64,000 nucleotides of DNA from Alkaliphilus oremlandii OhILAs (GTDB lineage: Bacteria > Bacillota > Clostridia > Peptostreptococcales > Natronincolaceae). The stretch covers positions 930,001-994,000 of the forward strand of contig NC_009922.1 in assembly GCF_000018325.1 (NCBI RefSeq), given 5' to 3'. The notes under the pieces are model-generated. The model made no database searches. It was not told the origin of the DNA and saw only the letters and a program-made list of their open reading frames with translations. Positions 27,714 to 36,004 of this stretch are shown in pieces (position 1 is the stretch's first letter; the number at the start of each line of letters is the position of its first letter). Position numbers and translations under genes: made by a program.

Positions 27714-28901
27714 ATGCATCAGGCATTGGAAGGAATCAAGGTATTGGATCTAACGAGGGTATTGGCTGGTCCCTATGCAACGATGATAATGGCGGATCTA
27801 GGAGCCGATGTTATCAAAATAGAAATGCCCAAGACTGGAGATGACTCTAGGGAGTTCGGTCCCTTTGTTGGCGAAGAAAGTGCGTATTTTATGAGCTTGA
27901 ATAGGAATAAAAGAAGTATGACATTGAATTTGAAATCAGAACCTGCTAAGGAGCTATTCTTAGAGATGGTGAAAGAAGCTGACGTTGTAGTAGAAAATTT
28001 CAGACCAGGAACCATGGAAAAATTAGGTCTGGGTTATGAAGACTTAAAAAAGATCAATCCAAGGATCATCTATGCAGCTTCCTCCGGATTTGGACACACA
28101 GGCCCTTACAGCAATCGTGCTGCATATGATGGCGTCGTTCAAGCGATGGGTGGTATTATGAGTATTACGGGTGAGCTTGGCGGAAAGCCCACAAGGGTAG
28201 GCCCTTCCATTGGGGATATTGCAGCAGGAATGTTTGCTGCCATCGGAATATTAGCGGCCCTTCAATATCGAAATCAATCGGGAATCGGACAAAAAGTAGA
28301 TGTAGCAATGCTGGACTGTCAGGTAGCTATATTGGAAAATGCTATTTCTAGATATGTGGTTACTGGCGATGTACCGAAACCAGCAGGAAATAAACACTCC
28401 TCCATCGTTCCATTTGAACCGTTCGATACCAGTGATGGAGAGATTATGATAGCAGCAGGAAACGATGCACTTTGGCTGAAATTCTGCCAAGCAATGGGAA
28501 AAGAAGAATTGGCTGAGGATGCATCCTTTAAAACCAATGCACTTCGAAACAACAACTACAATGCACTGCGTCCGAAAATAGCAGAAGTCATTGAAAGAAA
28601 AACTACTGCTCAATGGCAGGAGATTTTAGATAGAGCAGGGGTGCCCAATGGACCGATCAACACAGTGGATAAGGTGATAGAAGACCCACAGGTCATAGCG
28701 CGAGAAATGATTGTTGAAGTAGATCATCCTGTAGCTGGAAAGCTGAAGATGCCAGGTGTTCCAATCAAGTTAAGTGAAACACCAGGAAGCATTAGAAGAC
28801 CAGCACCACTCCTTGGACAGCATACGGATGAAATTTTGAAGGAAATTCTAAACTTATCTGGGGAGAAAATTGAAGAACTGAAGAATCAAAATATATTTTA
28901 G
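27714..28901 (+). CDS. CaiB/BaiF (family III) CoA-transferase
   Basis: A 395-residue CoA-transferase. The opening LEGIKVLDLTRVLAGPYATM and DLGADVIKIE are family signatures. YAASSGFGHTGPYSNRAAYDGVVQAMGG contains the catalytic Asp (in AAYD, about residue 153) that forms the aspartyl-CoA thioester anhydride. RRPAPLLGQHTDEIL closes the fold. Members include formyl-CoA:oxalate and carnitine CoA-transferases. AAAGGTGGG precedes ATG 27714. Here it would activate the carboxylic acid left by the amidase, for example malonate or oxalate, with another acyl-CoA as donor. The pairing with ureide-cleaving genes is unusual. Confidence 0.9.
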   Translation: MHQALEGIKVLDLTRVLAGPYATMIMADLGADVIKIEMPKTGDDSREFGPFVGEESAYFMSLNRNKRSMTLNLKSEPAKELFLEMVKEADVVVENFRPGTMEKLGLGYEDLKKINPRIIYAASSGFGHTGPYSNRAAYDGVVQAMGGIMSITGELGGKPTRVGPSIGDIAAGMFAAIGILAALQYRNQSGIGQKVDVAMLDCQVAILENAISRYVVTGDVPKPAGNKHSSIVPFEPFDTSDGEIMIAAGNDALWLKFCQAMGKEELAEDASFKTNALRNNNYNALRPKIAEVIERKTTAQWQEILDRAGVPNGPINTVDKVIEDPQVIAREMIVEVDHPVAGKLKMPGVPIKLSETPGSIRRPAPLLGQHTDEILKEILNLSGEKIEELKNQNIF

Positions 28902-28972
28902 TAAATGAAAGTTGTCTAGTAGAATACGGACTTATGATGTGAATGTATAATAACCAAACAAGGAGGTTCGTT

Positions 28973-29827
28973 ATGTTAAGTAAATTCGATTACGTAAAAC
29001 CGCAAACCCTTGAAGAAGCCCTAGATTATTTAAACCAAAATTCCGATACTAAGATTTTAGCTGGTGGAACGGATTTAATGGTATTATTGCGTCGGAATAT
29101 CGAAAACTGTGCGCACATATTAGATATTAAGGGAATCCCAGAAATGAAAAAGCTAGAATACGTTGAAGGAGAAGGTCTGTTCATAGGAAGTGCAGTTACA
29201 GTGAACCAAATTATTGAACTGGACCTAATTCGCCAAAAATATCCTGCATTAGCCGAGGCAGCAGACTCCTTGGCTTCTTATCAGCTACGAAATCGTGCTA
29301 CATTGGTAGGCAATATCTGCAATGCATCCCCAGGTGCTGATTTATCTGCGCCACTTTTGGTATACAATGGGAAGGTTCATATTGCTAGTTCTGAAGGAAG
29401 TCGTACAATTGACATTGATAAATTTTTCACTGGTGTAAAGAAAACAGTGCTTCAAAAGAATGAAATCGTAACAGGCATATCATTACCAGATGTTAAGGAG
29501 AAAGATTGCAGTATCTATTTAAAGCAGGCACGGATTAAAGGGCATGATTTAGGGATTTGCGGCGTTGCTGTTCGGATGGTATCGAATAAGGATGTATTCA
29601 TCGCTATGTCAGCTGTAGCACCGACCCCCATAAGGCTGACAAAACTAGAGGAACTAATTGCTCAAAAGGAATTAACGCCGGAAACGGCGACTTGGGCTGG
29701 ACAAGAGGTACTTCGTTATATTAGCCCAATTTCAGATGTTCGATCTTCTGCAGAATATCGCCTGCACATATCTGGCGTACTGGTAAAACGAGGATTAATG
29801 AAGCTGATGGAAAAGGGGGTTCATTAG
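28973..29827 (+). CDS. Xanthine dehydrogenase family, FAD-binding subunit
   Basis: A 284-residue medium subunit of a molybdenum hydroxylase. FAD pyrophosphate loops are ILAGGTDLMVLLR (about 37-49) and LRNRATLVGNICNASPGADL (about 102-121), followed by the CO-dehydrogenase flavoprotein C-terminal domain. It accepts electrons from the 2Fe-2S subunit and passes them to NAD+ or ferredoxin. AAGGAGG lies 6 nt before ATG 28973. The 2Fe-2S subunit begins one base after its stop. Subunit order FAD, Fe-S, Mo is the split XdhBCA type. Confidence 0.9.
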   Translation: MLSKFDYVKPQTLEEALDYLNQNSDTKILAGGTDLMVLLRRNIENCAHILDIKGIPEMKKLEYVEGEGLFIGSAVTVNQIIELDLIRQKYPALAEAADSLASYQLRNRATLVGNICNASPGADLSAPLLVYNGKVHIASSEGSRTIDIDKFFTGVKKTVLQKNEIVTGISLPDVKEKDCSIYLKQARIKGHDLGICGVAVRMVSNKDVFIAMSAVAPTPIRLTKLEELIAQKELTPETATWAGQEVLRYISPISDVRSSAEYRLHISGVLVKRGLMKLMEKGVH

Positions 29828-29828
29828 T

Positions 29829-30362
29829 ATGTGCGAAAAACATAATAAAGGGAATTGCTTTGAGTATGTAAACTCTGGTAAACCAGCTGTAGAAATCAAT
29901 TGCGTCGTAAATGGAGAGCAGATTCATGCAATGGTAGATCCTACCATGACCTTATTAAATTTTTTAAACAAGGAGCTAAAGCTGTTTGGTACGAAAGAGG
30001 GATGCGGTGAAGGTGAATGTGGTGCTTGTACCATCATCATGAACGGAAAGACTGTAAACTCTTGTTTAGTATTAGCAGTTGAGGCAGATGATACAGATAT
30101 CCTTACAGTAGAAGGACTGGGCGAGGGCAATAAAATCTCCATCCTCCAAGAAGAATTCATTGAGCACGATGCACTGCAATGTGGTTTCTGTACACCTGGT
30201 ATGCTGATGTCAGCACGAGAATTATTGAACAGACAGCCGAATCCAAGTGAAGAAGAAATAAAGGAAGCCTTGGCAGGAAATTTCTGTCGATGCACAGGAT
30301 ATACTCCAATTATTGCTGCCGTCCAATCCGCAGCAAAAAGGGAAAGAGAGGGGTTGAAATAA
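29829..30362 (+). CDS. Xanthine dehydrogenase family, 2Fe-2S subunit
   Basis: A 177-residue small subunit carrying two 2Fe-2S clusters. The plant-type ferredoxin domain has GCGEGECGACT plus a later Cys in NSCLVL; the helical domain has QCGFCTPGM and NFCRCTGY. An extra N-terminal segment of about 24 residues (with two cysteines, before the VEINCVVNGEQI strand) is longer than usual. AAAGGGGG lies ahead of ATG, and the stop overlaps the molybdenum subunit ATG by one base, so the three subunits are translationally linked. Confidence 0.92.
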   Translation: MCEKHNKGNCFEYVNSGKPAVEINCVVNGEQIHAMVDPTMTLLNFLNKELKLFGTKEGCGEGECGACTIIMNGKTVNSCLVLAVEADDTDILTVEGLGEGNKISILQEEFIEHDALQCGFCTPGMLMSARELLNRQPNPSEEEIKEALAGNFCRCTGYTPIIAAVQSAAKREREGLK

Positions 30363-32740
30363 TGGATAAAAAACAGTATAAGCATGTTGGTAAGTCTTAT
30401 TCAAGAAAAGAAGCTGGAGAAAAAGTAACGGGTCAAGCACTCTACACTCACGACCTAGAATTTCCAGGAATGCTTTATGCAAAATGCTTACATTCCCCTT
30501 ATGCTCGTGCCAAAATAGTGTCCATTGATATATCTCAAGCAAAGGCTCTTCCTGGAGTAAAGGCAGTTCTTGTAGGAGAAGATGCGCCTTACGTAGTGGG
30601 TTTATATATGATTGATAAACGGATCATTGCAAGAGATGAAGTACGGTATCAAGGTGAAGTCGTTGCGGCAGTAGCAGCTGTTGACGAAAAAACAGCAGAG
30701 AGGGCCATCTCTCTAATTAAAGTTGAGTATGAGGAATTGCCAGCAGTCCATACGATTGATGAAGCCTTAGAGGCTAAGATTTTAGTTCATGATGATATTA
30801 ATGAGCTGGATTATATGAAGGGTGTGTTTTTCCCACAGCCGGATTCTAATATAGCAAGCTGGAATAAAGCGAAAAAAGGGGATATCCAAAAGGGCTTTGA
30901 GGAAGCAGATTATATCATAGAAAATGAAATGAGCTTGCCTGCTGTAGGGCACGTTCCTATGGAAACCCACGTAGCCATTGCACAGGCAGATCCTTATTCT
31001 AATAAAGTCAAAATATGGTCCTCTGCTCAATCTCCTTTTGCGTGTAGACAACTATTAGCCAAAGCACTGAATCTTCCAATTGGAGATATACAGGTAATTG
31101 TACCTTATGTTGGTGGTGGTTTTGGTGGTAAAGCAGGAATTCATTTAGAGCCATTGGTGACGTTACTATCCAAAGCTGCGAAAGGCCGCCCAGTAAAGTT
31201 AACTTCTTCTCGGGAGGAAGAGTTCAATCAGCTGCCAACCCGTGCCGGAATGAGAGGAAGAATAAAAACTGGTGTAAAAAAAGATGGAACAATTACAGCA
31301 ATTGAAGTGAACTATGATTGGGATAGTGGTGCCTATGCAGACTACGGTGTAAACGTAGGGAAGGCAGCCGTTTATTCTGGAATTGGTCCATATATTGTTC
31401 CAAATGTGGAGTTAAATTCTCGCACGCTATATACCAATAAAGTTTTTAGTACGGCATACCGTGGCTTCGGTCACTTAGAAACCCACTGGACCATTGAAAG
31501 ACAGATGGACATCATCGCTCAAAAATTGAACATGGACCCATATGAGCTTCGCATGAAAAATTTATTGCGTCCAGGAGAACGTACATTAAGTGGTGAGCTG
31601 ATTTATGAAACATCGGGAAGTCCTATGGATTGCTTAAATGCAGTGGTGAAAGAAATCGGATGGACAGGACGGCAAACGGCGGAAGAAAGAGAACGACAGT
31701 ATCAAACAGGTAAGGTTCGAGGAAAAGGCTTTGCTATGTTACAGAAAGCACCGGCTATGCCGAGCTATACCTCCACAGCTGCAATTATGCAAATGGACGA
31801 AGATGGTCGTGTGAAAATTATGATAGGGGCAATTGATATGGGGCAGGGTGCCAACACGATTATGGCCCAAATTGCTGCGGAAGTTTTAGATATACCGATA
31901 GAAAAGATTGAAGTTGTATGGGAAAATGATACCCATAAAAATCCTTATGACTGGAATACCGTTGCTTCAAAATACACATTCATGGGTGGAAATGCAGTAA
32001 GGAAAGCTGCATCCAACATGGTAAATCAAATGAAGCAGTTGGCAGCTCAGGCTATAAGATGTCATGTGGATGAATTGACCCATAGCAATGGATATATCCA
32101 TCACGTACACCATACCCATAAACGAATTGCATATAAAGATCTATCCAGAGGTTATGTATATGAAAATGGTACGGGGATCGGTGGACCACTCATTGCCCAT
32201 GGTGTTTATATGGCAGATGGACTAACAAATCTTGACCCTGAAACCGGTGCAGGTTCACCAGCTTTAGTTTGGACTTTTGGCGCTCATGGCGTAGAAGTAG
32301 AAGTGGATGTAGAGACTGGTGCCGTTGAAATTATAAAAATCGCATCTGCTTTTGATATTGGTCAGGTAATCAATAAGAAACTAGTAGATGGTCAAGTACT
32401 GGGCGGTGTTCTACAAGGAATAGGTTCTGCATTGATTGAAGGATATAAATTTGATGCCAAAGGAAAACTGTTAAACCCTTCCTTTACGGATAATAAAATA
32501 CCGACAGCAAAAGATATACCTTTTGAAATGGTACCAATTTACATTGAAAATCCACAGACCGATGGTCCTTTTGGCGCTCGTGGTATAGGAGAGCATCCGA
32601 TGATTTCAGTACCATCTGCAATTGGAAATGCTTTATACGATGCATTGGGCATAAACTTCCACAGACTACCGCTATCACCGGAAAATGTAGCACTCAGCAT
32701 AGCGAAAAATAGATCCTCATTGAATAATAGAGAGATTTAG
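30362..32740 (+). CDS. Xanthine dehydrogenase family, molybdopterin-binding catalytic subunit
   Basis: A 792-residue catalytic subunit. The N-terminal a/b hammerhead domain (about 20-130) is followed by the Mo-cofactor domains. Visible motifs: VGGGFGGKAGIHLEP near 251-265, TAYRGFGHLETHW with Arg367, GQGANTIMAQIAAEVL, and the catalytic base Glu744 in GARGIGEHP. In bovine xanthine oxidase the residue after GGFGGK is Glu802, which orients the purine; here it is Ala258. The substrate is therefore probably not xanthine in the usual pose. It would insert oxygen from water into a heterocycle or aldehyde carbon. A frame extension to 30290 overlaps the previous gene and was discarded. Confidence 0.9.
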   Translation: MDKKQYKHVGKSYSRKEAGEKVTGQALYTHDLEFPGMLYAKCLHSPYARAKIVSIDISQAKALPGVKAVLVGEDAPYVVGLYMIDKRIIARDEVRYQGEVVAAVAAVDEKTAERAISLIKVEYEELPAVHTIDEALEAKILVHDDINELDYMKGVFFPQPDSNIASWNKAKKGDIQKGFEEADYIIENEMSLPAVGHVPMETHVAIAQADPYSNKVKIWSSAQSPFACRQLLAKALNLPIGDIQVIVPYVGGGFGGKAGIHLEPLVTLLSKAAKGRPVKLTSSREEEFNQLPTRAGMRGRIKTGVKKDGTITAIEVNYDWDSGAYADYGVNVGKAAVYSGIGPYIVPNVELNSRTLYTNKVFSTAYRGFGHLETHWTIERQMDIIAQKLNMDPYELRMKNLLRPGERTLSGELIYETSGSPMDCLNAVVKEIGWTGRQTAEERERQYQTGKVRGKGFAMLQKAPAMPSYTSTAAIMQMDEDGRVKIMIGAIDMGQGANTIMAQIAAEVLDIPIEKIEVVWENDTHKNPYDWNTVASKYTFMGGNAVRKAASNMVNQMKQLAAQAIRCHVDELTHSNGYIHHVHHTHKRIAYKDLSRGYVYENGTGIGGPLIAHGVYMADGLTNLDPETGAGSPALVWTFGAHGVEVEVDVETGAVEIIKIASAFDIGQVINKKLVDGQVLGGVLQGIGSALIEGYKFDAKGKLLNPSFTDNKIPTAKDIPFEMVPIYIENPQTDGPFGARGIGEHPMISVPSAIGNALYDALGINFHRLPLSPENVALSIAKNRSSLNNREI

Positions 32741-32757
32741 TGTGAATCATTAATAAG

Positions 32758-32853
32758 AATACAACACAATTATATTTGAAGAATATGTAATAGCTCATCG
32801 AAAAAGCGCGTAGCGTTATGCATATACAGAATTATAATTGTGTGTATTTTTAT
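32758..32853 (+). repeat. Long imperfect hairpin between hydroxylase and mocA-like genes
   Basis: Outer arms AATACAACACAATTATA (32758-32774) and TATAATTGTGTGTATT (about 32833-32848) pair almost fully. Inner arms ATATGTAATAGC and GCGTTATGCATAT extend the structure, and TTTTTATT follows. It may be a weak terminator, an RNA processing element or a small palindromic insertion. Confidence 0.45.
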
Positions 32854-32905
32854 TAAATATGTCAAAGATTTTAATTGAAAATGACCATAGAAAGGTGGTA
32901 ATCTA

Positions 32906-33586
32906 ATGGTAAGAGCTTCAACAAATAATCAAAGAGCGCCCTTGAGAAATGAACTGGCACTGATCTTGTTAGCAGGAGGCTACTCATCTCGAATGAAAGC
33001 TTTTAAACCTTTATTACCCCTGGGAGATTCTACGGTCATAGAAACTGCGATTGATACATTTTTATATGCAGGAATTAAAAATATCATTGTAGTGATTGGA
33101 TATCAAGCAGAAAAATTAAAACCCATATTGAACAAAAAAGGGATCCAGTGGGTTTATAATGAAAGATATAGCGAAGGCATGTATTCTTCTATACTTGCAG
33201 GGATCAGCGCTTTACCAACTGATGTGAAAGGATTTTTTTTACTGCCATCGGATATGCCTTTGATTAAAAGACAGACTATTGAAAAAATTTGCGAGGCGTA
33301 CTCGGTAACCAACGCAGACCTCCTATATCCTGTCTTTAGGGGGAGGCGGGGCCATCCCCCTTTGATATCCGCCAGTTTATTTACAGAGCTATTGATGTAC
33401 GATGGATCTAAAGGACTAAAAGGAATCCTTGCCAAATACCGAGAGCATGCACTCCATATTGAGGTTGAAGATGAAGGCATCCATTTAGATATGGATACCT
33501 ATGAGGAATATGTAGAGATTTATGAAAAGGCGAAAGGATACTTCTACAGCTATGGGGAAAAAGCTTTAGAGATATACAATGGTTGA
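32906..33586 (+). CDS. MocA-like NTP transferase (molybdenum cofactor cytidylyltransferase family)
   Basis: A 226-residue protein of the MobA-like NTP transferase family. The nucleotide loop is LLAGGYSSRMKAFKPLLPLG (about 16-35), and a metal-binding Asp lies in LPSDMPL. PVFRGRRGHPPLIS matches the substrate loop of MocA/YgfJ. Such enzymes add CMP to molybdopterin to make the dinucleotide cofactor of xanthine-dehydrogenase-family enzymes; a MocA-like role for the adjacent hydroxylase is strongly suggested by position. AAAGGTGG lies before ATG. A short C-terminal extension after about 205 (YEKAKGYFYSYGEKALEIY) is of unknown use. Confidence 0.85.
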   Translation: MVRASTNNQRAPLRNELALILLAGGYSSRMKAFKPLLPLGDSTVIETAIDTFLYAGIKNIIVVIGYQAEKLKPILNKKGIQWVYNERYSEGMYSSILAGISALPTDVKGFFLLPSDMPLIKRQTIEKICEAYSVTNADLLYPVFRGRRGHPPLISASLFTELLMYDGSKGLKGILAKYREHALHIEVEDEGIHLDMDTYEEYVEIYEKAKGYFYSYGEKALEIYNG

Positions 33587-33616
33587 ACCTTTCACTAATA
33601 CATAGGAGGAAAGCGG

Positions 33617-35149
33617 ATGACATATTTTAGAGAAATCGTATTGTGCATTCTAGCATTTATTGCAGGAGCCATCAGTTCATTTATATTCGTGAGGAATATC
33701 CATAAAAAAATGTTGGAAGAAATTAAGTTTGCAATTCATGAATACAGCAAAGGGAATATGTTATATCGAATTGATTTAAATAAAATAAAGAATAAAAATA
33801 CGAGCATGTTGAATTCCCTTGAAACTTTGAAAAACCTATTAAAAGACTGGATTTTTCAATTTATTAGATCCTCTACAGTCATTGTGTCCTCTACAAATGA
33901 AGTAAAAGTAGACGCGGAGGGATCTTTAGCGGCAATGAATGGTTTAAGCGATAGCGTTGAAGCCTTTGCTGCGGGGGTACAGGGGGTAAACAATGAAATT
34001 CTAAACTTTACAGCTTTATCGCAGCAGCTCACAGTTAGCATTACAGAGGTAGCTAGTATCAGTGAACGCATGAATAAGGAAGCAAACATTACTAGAGAAA
34101 CTGTAAACAGTGGCACAAAAGCTATAGAGAATGCAATGAAGTCTATTGAAGCAATCAGTCAATCGTTACAGAACTCAGGAAATGAGATTCGGGTATTGAG
34201 TGGGTTGATGAATGAGGTTCAAGGAATTGCAGGAAAAATTAATGCTATTGCATATCAAATCAATCTTTTATCCTTGAATGCATCCATTGAGGCAGCCAGA
34301 GCGGGAGAACATGGCAAGGGGTTTGCCGTAGTAGCAGAGGAAGTTGGAAAGTTAGCGGACGAAAGTGCATATGCGGCTACAGAAATTAGCGGAATTATAA
34401 ATAATATTATTGGGCAGGTAGAAAGCACATTAACCAATGTGGAACACGGTATCCACCAAGGGGAACAAAGTGAGAAAATAACTGCCAACGCTCGGATACA
34501 TCTTCAAGAAATAACAGAATCCATGGATAAAATCGTTAACTCTATTAATAATATTACAGAAAGCATCGGAGAAAATGCCAGAGCAACAGAGGATATGGCA
34601 GAAAATATGGAAAAGATAGCCGCATTCTCTCAAGAAACTATGTCCACCATTGATGAGATCGAACATATGATGGATTCGCAGAAACGGTTTATTAAAGCTA
34701 GTTTTGATAATATCAATGAATTAGATGAGGTCAGTACCAAGTTAAATAAATTCAGTAGTACCTTTGATCGGATGTTGGGGGAATATCTTATCAAACAAAG
34801 TGAAGAATTGGCAGAGCATGTGGTGAAAAACGGAATTAACCAAAAGTCGATCAAAGAATTTGCCTTAAAAACAGGAGGCGTCAATTTTTGCATCAGTGAT
34901 GGTGACGGTTTAATGCAGTACTCCTCTGATGACTCGATCATCGGCTTTCGATTGCCAGAGGATCAGAATAGTCAAGCATATGAGTTTAGGAAAATTCTAA
35001 AGGATCCTTCTTTAAAAGTAGTACAACCAATGAAAAAGAGGGATGTGGATTCAAAATATTATAAATTTGTAGGCATCGCTAGAAAAGATAGCTTAGGCGT
35101 TGTGCAAGCCGCTTTAGCTTTAGATGATTTAGAAAGACTCAATATGTAG
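33617..35149 (+). CDS. Methyl-accepting chemotaxis protein with C-terminal sensory domain
   Basis: A 510-residue receptor. One N-terminal membrane helix (about 4-24) has no extracellular ligand domain. A coiled-coil MCP signalling domain (about 90-375) has the hairpin tip GEHGKGFAVVAEEVGKLADES. After it, about 130 residues (VNFCISDGDGLMQYSSDD to the end) form a probable PAS- or Cache-like sensory domain inside the cell. This layout suits sensing of an imported metabolite. AGGAGG precedes ATG; it lies 30 nt behind the mocA-like gene with a terminator after it, so it appears to belong to the catabolic operon. Confidence 0.85.
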   Translation: MTYFREIVLCILAFIAGAISSFIFVRNIHKKMLEEIKFAIHEYSKGNMLYRIDLNKIKNKNTSMLNSLETLKNLLKDWIFQFIRSSTVIVSSTNEVKVDAEGSLAAMNGLSDSVEAFAAGVQGVNNEILNFTALSQQLTVSITEVASISERMNKEANITRETVNSGTKAIENAMKSIEAISQSLQNSGNEIRVLSGLMNEVQGIAGKINAIAYQINLLSLNASIEAARAGEHGKGFAVVAEEVGKLADESAYAATEISGIINNIIGQVESTLTNVEHGIHQGEQSEKITANARIHLQEITESMDKIVNSINNITESIGENARATEDMAENMEKIAAFSQETMSTIDEIEHMMDSQKRFIKASFDNINELDEVSTKLNKFSSTFDRMLGEYLIKQSEELAEHVVKNGINQKSIKEFALKTGGVNFCISDGDGLMQYSSDDSIIGFRLPEDQNSQAYEFRKILKDPSLKVVQPMKKRDVDSKYYKFVGIARKDSLGVVQAALALDDLERLNM

Positions 35150-35162
35150 AAAAATACCTATA

Positions 35163-35198
35163 AAAAAGTACGATCTTTGAAAGTCGTACTTTTTTTAT
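35163..35198. terminator. Bidirectional terminator ending the catabolic island
   Basis: AAAAAAGTACGA / TCGTACTTTTTT with a TCTTTGAAAG loop. It separates the chemoreceptor gene from the converging mntP. Confidence 0.85.
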
Positions 35199-35203
35199 AT
35201 TAT

Positions 35204-35770
35204 TTATAATAAGTGCTCCAATAATATTTTTGCGCCCATAGTAATTAAAATGACACCACCGGCAATTTCTGCTTTAGATTTATACTTCATCCCGAATACT
35301 GTTCCTATTTTAACACCGATAATCGATAGGATAAATGTTATCGCACCAATGATACCGATTGCAGGAGCAATCTTCACCTTTAAAAATGCAAAGGTTACAC
35401 CGACAGCTAATGCATCAATGCTTGTTGCTAAGGCTAGAAGTGTCATGTTTTTCATGCCAAAGGAACTGTCTGAGTAGTCTACATCGCAGCTACAATCATC
35501 TTCTCTAGACTCTCTAATCATATTGATGCCAATAATTGATAATAAAATGAAAGCAATCCAATGATCGATGGAAGAGATGCTTTCGTTAAACTGTGTCCCC
35601 AGGATATAACCGATGAGAGGCATAATTGCCTGAAAACCGCCAAAGAAAATTCCTACGATGATGGTATTTTTCAGAGCATTCTTCTTCATACAAAGTCCTT
35701 TACAGATGGCTGCTGCAAATGCATCCATAGATAAAGCAACAGCAATAAATGTTAGTTCAATAAGTCCCAT
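35204..35770 (-). CDS. mntP: Manganese efflux pump MntP
   Basis: A 188-residue membrane protein with six helices in two repeats (DUF204). The conserved Asp motifs [15 protein letters not shown] and [15 protein letters not shown] form the metal path seen in the family, which exports Mn2+. TCAGGAGG lies ahead of ATG. No yybP-ykoY manganese riboswitch is visible in the short upstream region. Single gene, ending at the shared terminator. Confidence 0.9.
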
Positions 35771-35934
35771 TGGTATCCTCCTGATTTTTTAATCAAATAG
35801 CTCAGCTATTAATAAAACTTCAAATATTGTAACAAACAAGATTATACTATAGTTTGGATCGGAAGACAAGGATGCTAACTGCGGTTCGCTTTTGCAAAAA
35901 AGACGCTCAAATCCCATATTCAAAGAGGAAGGAT

Positions 35935-35963
35935 TTGGTTTTTAAATTTTATTATGTTATAAT
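35935..35963 (+). promoter_or_regulatory. Sigma-A promoter for the second MATE gene
   Basis: TTGGTT (35935-35940) and TATAAT (35958-35963) are separated by 17 bp, about 40 bp before the start codon at 36005. Confidence 0.65.
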
Positions 35964-36004
35964 ATTTAGTGTGTCTAATTATTACATAAAGGAAGATTGA
36001 TAAT

